15,936 nucleotides of DNA. Origin: Thermoplasmatales archaeon. GTDB lineage: Archaea > Thermoplasmatota > E2 > UBA202 > DSCA01. This document shows, piece by piece, positions 13,728 to 15,936 of the stretch. The stretch spans positions 1 through 15,936 of the forward strand of contig DSCA01000064.1 of the NCBI GenBank assembly GCA_011049295.1, written 5' to 3'. A program made the position numbers and the translations under genes. Each line of letters starts with the position of its first letter. Position 1 is the first letter of the stretch. A model generated the notes under the pieces. It made no database searches and was not told the DNA's origin. It saw nothing but the letters and a program-made list of their open reading frames with translations.

Positions 13728-14857
13728 GGATCGCCTCCGTAAAACCGCCGGGCCAGCGACTGCACCTGTCCGGCCACCTCCTGTCCCCGGGCGGCATCGG
13801 CCACCAGGTGGGCTATGGTCTCCATTTCCTCCTCTCGCATTCCCACGTGGGTGACCTCCGCCACCCCCAGGCGCCCGGAGATGTCCACGAAGATGTGCTG
13901 CTCCTCCAGGGTGCGGCACAGCTCCGGGGCCTCCCGGCGGGGCAGGTCCAGCACTATCTGGTGTGAGCGGGTGAATCCCTCCTCGGCGAGGGCCACCGGC
14001 AGGCCTAACTGGTGGAGGGCGCCGGCCAGCGCCCGGGCGTTTTTGATGACCTGCCGGGCATATGCAGGGCCGTGCTCCAACATCTCTTCCAGAACCACTC
14101 CCAGGGCGGCGATGCGGTTCACGTGGGGGTTGTCCACCAGGCCGATGCCCCCCTCGAAATCAAAACACAGCATGTGGTCCAGGGCCTCCGCTTTCTCCGC
14201 CGAGTCGGTAACCACCAGACCTCCCTGGGGGCCGGGCAGGGTTTTGTGGGTGGAGCCCAGCAGGACATCTGCCCCCTCGGCCAGCGGATGCTGGAACTGT
14301 CCCCCGGCAATCAGGCCCAGCACGTGCGAGGCATCGTAGGCCAGGGTGCCGCAGTCCGTGGCTTCCCGGGTCAGCTCTTTCACCGGATGGGGAAACAGGA
14401 TGGTGGAGGCCCCCAGCAGGGTCAGCGGGGGGCGCTCCCGGCGGAGGAGGTCCCCCGCTTCCTCGGTCCGGATACGGTAGGCATGGGTGGGCAGGGCCGC
14501 CAGCCGGCGCCCGAACTTGTGGTAGCCCAGGGGATATCCCCCGGCCTCTTTGGGCACTGCGGCCACCGTCTCTCCCTGCTCGGTGAAGGAGAACAGGGCG
14601 GCCAGGTCGCACAGGTTGCCGGACAGCGGGGTAACCAGGGCATACCGGGCCCCGAACACCTGTTTGGCCAGCCGCTCGGTTTCCGCCACGATGTCCGTCG
14701 CATGGCGCGTCCCCCCGTACCACTCCCCGGCATACCGGCCGGCCAGGTCGGAGGACAGAGCGCTGGCGGCAGGTGCCGACAGCCGGTTCTCGGAGGCAAT
14801 GAGGTTGAGCCCCGAGGTGCGATACTGTTCGTGCTGGCGAATGAGGGATGACAGCAT
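13721..14857 (-). CDS. Divergent SHMT-fold PLP-dependent enzyme
   Basis: A 378-residue PLP enzyme of the serine hydroxymethyltransferase fold, shorter than usual SHMT (about 410-430). Conserved: LNLIASENRLS (17-27), PLP-binding D175-ASH178, the Schiff-base lysine in STHKTLPGP (Lys205), and Arg329 in SGRLGVAEVTHVGM, equivalent to the carboxylate-binding Arg. Changed: the GGHLTHG motif, whose His stacks on PLP in SHMT, reads GGYPLGYH (107-113), the GPRGG arginine after the lysine is Gln211, and the folate/catalytic Glu-Tyr loop is shortened (AGEWYGG). So it may not be a folate-dependent SHMT; related aldolase-like or sulfur-handling chemistry is possible. The ATG at 14857 fits a leaderless transcript from the TATA-like element at 14878-14885; a TTG at 14866 is the only longer option. 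It overlaps the E1-like gene by 7 bases, suggesting a shared pathway. Confidence 0.82.
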   Translation of the reverse strand: MLSSLIRQHEQYRTSGLNLIASENRLSAPAASALSSDLAGRYAGEWYGGTRHATDIVAETERLAKQVFGARYALVTPLSGNLCDLAALFSFTEQGETVAAVPKEAGGYPLGYHKFGRRLAALPTHAYRIRTEEAGDLLRRERPPLTLLGASTILFPHPVKELTREATDCGTLAYDASHVLGLIAGGQFQHPLAEGADVLLGSTHKTLPGPQGGLVVTDSAEKAEALDHMLCFDFEGGIGLVDNPHVNRIAALGVVLEEMLEHGPAYARQVIKNARALAGALHQLGLPVALAEEGFTRSHQIVLDLPRREAPELCRTLEEQHIFVDISGRLGVAEVTHVGMREEEMETIAHLVADAARGQEVAGQVQSLARRFYGGDPC

Positions 14858-14877
14858 GGTGGTCAAAACGGCAAGTG

Positions 14878-14885
14878 CTTAAAAA
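14878..14885 (-). promoter_or_regulatory. TATA-like element of the SHMT-like/E1/ubiquitin-like operon
   Basis: TTTTTAAG on the minus strand is centred 24-25 bases before the ATG at 14857, as expected for a leaderless mRNA. It lies in the short gap after the upstream gene (stop at 14888), so read-through from that gene is also possible. Confidence 0.4.
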
Positions 14886-14887
14886 CC

Positions 14888-15778
14888 TTAAGTGCGCTGG
14901 TACTTGCGCCACACCAGGGCCACGATGACCACTGCCAGCAGAATGAGCACGATGATGGCGGCGATGGTACCTCCGGCCATGCCCCGGTCCCTGCTCTTGG
15001 CGTAGATGGGCACGGTGACCGTCTCCGGTCCCCAGGAGGAGTCCTTGGCGGGGTGGTAGGTGATTTCCAGCCACCCGTTTTCCTCGCTTTCTCCCTCCGC
15101 CTTAAACACCAGGGGCAGGGACACATCCGGGTTTCCGGTGAAGGAGGAGGGAATCACCATCTCGGTGCGGTCCAGCCGGACGGTCCAGTCGCTGGAGAAA
15201 TTCAGGGCTTTGACGGTGACCGCCAGGTCGGCATTGCACCGGTTGGTCATGTTCAGGTACACCCGCTGGCTCTCGCCGGTGTACAGGGTGAGGGCGCTGG
15301 CTGAAACCTGGGGGGCCAGGTCCCGATGGACGAAGTCCTGTGCCACCCGGAAGCTCTGGGTGTCCTCGGAGCCGCGCACCAGAAAACTGCCGTTGGTATA
15401 GGCCCGGATGGTCAGGTCCTGGTAGACGAAGGCGCTGGTTTCCTCGCTGGCGGACATCTTGACGGAGAAGGTGCGAGATTCCGAGCCCCCGGTCCATCCC
15501 TGGGGGGTGAGGGTGAAGGAGCTCACCGGCGACACGTACAGCCAGTCGGGGGCCCCCATCACCTCCACGTAGATGGTCACCGGCAGGGGCAGAAAGGCCC
15601 CGAAACCCCAGGAGAGGGTGAGGTTGGCGGTGAGGGTCTCCGTGTCGTCGGGGGAAATCATGGGGGGCTCCTCAATCTGCAAATCCAGGCTCGATGAGAC
15701 GAAGCAGGCCTGCGCAACGGGCAAAAACAGGACCACAAGCGCCGCTGCTACCAGTATTTTTCCCAGTGCCATGTTCAT
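14888..15778 (-). CDS. Exported, C-terminally membrane-anchored surface protein of unknown function
   Basis: A 296-residue protein with an N-terminal signal peptide (hydrophobic to about residue 24, likely cut near AQA-C25), an outside part of about 240 residues made of beta-strand-rich Ig-like or CARDB-like segments (with TLYTGESQRVYLNMTN and SLPLVFKAEGESEENGWLEI typical of such folds), and a single transmembrane helix at about 270-290 followed by a basic tail RKYQRT. Four N-x-S/T sequons (NLT, NGS, NMT, NFS) suggest glycosylation. No catalytic motif is visible. The start could be ATG 15778 or ATG 15772; TATA-like sequences upstream would give a nearly leaderless mRNA in either case. It lies just upstream of the SHMT-like operon in the same direction (30-base gap), but nothing shows they work together. 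Confidence 0.8.
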   Translation of the reverse strand: MNMALGKILVAAALVVLFLPVAQACFVSSSLDLQIEEPPMISPDDTETLTANLTLSWGFGAFLPLPVTIYVEVMGAPDWLYVSPVSSFTLTPQGWTGGSESRTFSVKMSASEETSAFVYQDLTIRAYTNGSFLVRGSEDTQSFRVAQDFVHRDLAPQVSASALTLYTGESQRVYLNMTNRCNADLAVTVKALNFSSDWTVRLDRTEMVIPSSFTGNPDVSLPLVFKAEGESEENGWLEITYHPAKDSSWGPETVTVPIYAKSRDRGMAGGTIAAIIVLILLAVVIVALVWRKYQRT

Positions 15779-15792
15779 TTATACGCGGACAG

Positions 15793-15804
15793 TATAAGAA
15801 ATTT
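15793..15804 (-). promoter_or_regulatory. TATA-like region of the surface protein gene
   Basis: The minus strand reads AATTTCTTATAC-like sequence 20-30 bases before the ATGs at 15778 and 15772. CGGACA (15786-15791) and TGTCCG (15821-15826) form an inverted repeat that brackets this region. Confidence 0.35.
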
Positions 15805-15831
15805 TTCACCCTGGGGGCGTTGTCCGGTAAG

Positions 15832-15839
15832 TAAATAAA
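15832..15839 (+). promoter_or_regulatory. TATA-like element pointing right
   Basis: TAAATAAA is centred about 28 bases before the ATG at 15864, consistent with a nearly leaderless transcript of the partial gene at the right edge. Confidence 0.35.
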
Positions 15840-15863
15840 GGGGCTCCGTTATGTAGCAAACGG

Positions 15864-15936
15864 ATGGGATGCAAGAAGCAGAAGCGGATAGACCGTAAAC
15901 TTCAAACGAATTGGAAGGTCTATAATCTTGCCATGA
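15864..15936 (+). CDS. Partial open frame at right edge, possibly a transposase N-terminus
   Basis: From the ATG at 15864 the frame stays open to the end of the window (24 codons: MGCKKQKRIDRKLQTNWKVY and on). The basic start and the NWKVYNLA motif recall the N-termini of some insertion-sequence transposases, but this is recognition from memory on a very short piece. A TATA-like element lies about 28 bases upstream. The sequence is less GC-rich than the neighbouring genes. It may equally be a chance frame. Confidence 0.35.
   Translation, partial: MGCKKQKRIDRKLQTNWKVYNLAM

Noticed and set aside
12997..13797. Long N-terminal extension of the ubiquitin-like protein
   Set aside because: It is the shifted frame of the E1-like gene; a good Shine-Dalgarno precedes the ATG at 12996.
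13728..13919. N-terminal extension of the E1-like protein
   Set aside because: It overlaps the SHMT-like gene in another frame and is not E1-like; GGAGG precedes the ATG at 13727.

Overview
The window looks like a chromosomal piece of a GC-rich archaeon. The evidence is archaeal-type ribosomal proteins L1, P0/L10 and P1/L12 (acidic tail ending in GLGALFG), an SMC-ScpA-ScpB set, a pilin with an archaeal type IV pilin N-terminus, and TATA-type promoters about 25 bp ahead of short-leader or leaderless starts. The gene set fits Thermoplasmatota (for example a Methanomassiliicoccales relative), but that placement is inference.

Layout, left to right. (1) 1-1636, minus: the 5' part of a large pilin/adhesin with PKD domains, running off the left edge. 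A divergent, AT-rich promoter region (1637-1839) separates it from (2) 1840-6711, plus: smc-scpA-scpB with overlapping ends, encoding the chromosome condensation complex. (3) 6749-8563, minus: the operon rpl1-rpl10(P0)-rpl12(P1), convergent with scpB. Its core promoter carries a perfect inverted repeat between the TATA box and the predicted transcription start. (4) 8730-11107, plus: a LuxE-like acyl-adenylating enzyme followed, with a 1-base overlap, by a transglutaminase-like protein with an intact Cys-His-Asp triad. This pair is unusual. (5) 11128-11234: a strong TATA box followed by a foldable stem-loop that begins exactly where transcription should start; a candidate small RNA or structured leader. 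(6) 11278-12716, plus: two-subunit class I (4Fe-4S) fumarase. (7) 12751-15778, minus: a signal-peptide/C-terminal-anchor surface protein, then a divergent SHMT-fold PLP enzyme, an E1-like (ThiF/MoeB) adenylyltransferase and a ubiquitin-like sulfur carrier (MoaD/ThiS type, ending IGGG). The last three overlap or nearly abut and look co-translated. (8) The right edge may hold the start of an insertion sequence (a short open frame resembling a transposase N-terminus).

The parts most likely to be new are the SHMT-like/E1/ubiquitin-like operon (possible sulfur transfer to a PLP-bound intermediate), the LuxE-like/transglutaminase-like pair, and the structured RNA before fumarase. The housekeeping genes (smc-scpAB, ribosomal proteins, fumarase) look intact and ordinary, apart from a P0 protein that lacks the usual acidic C-terminal tail. 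No tRNA, rRNA or CRISPR array was seen.
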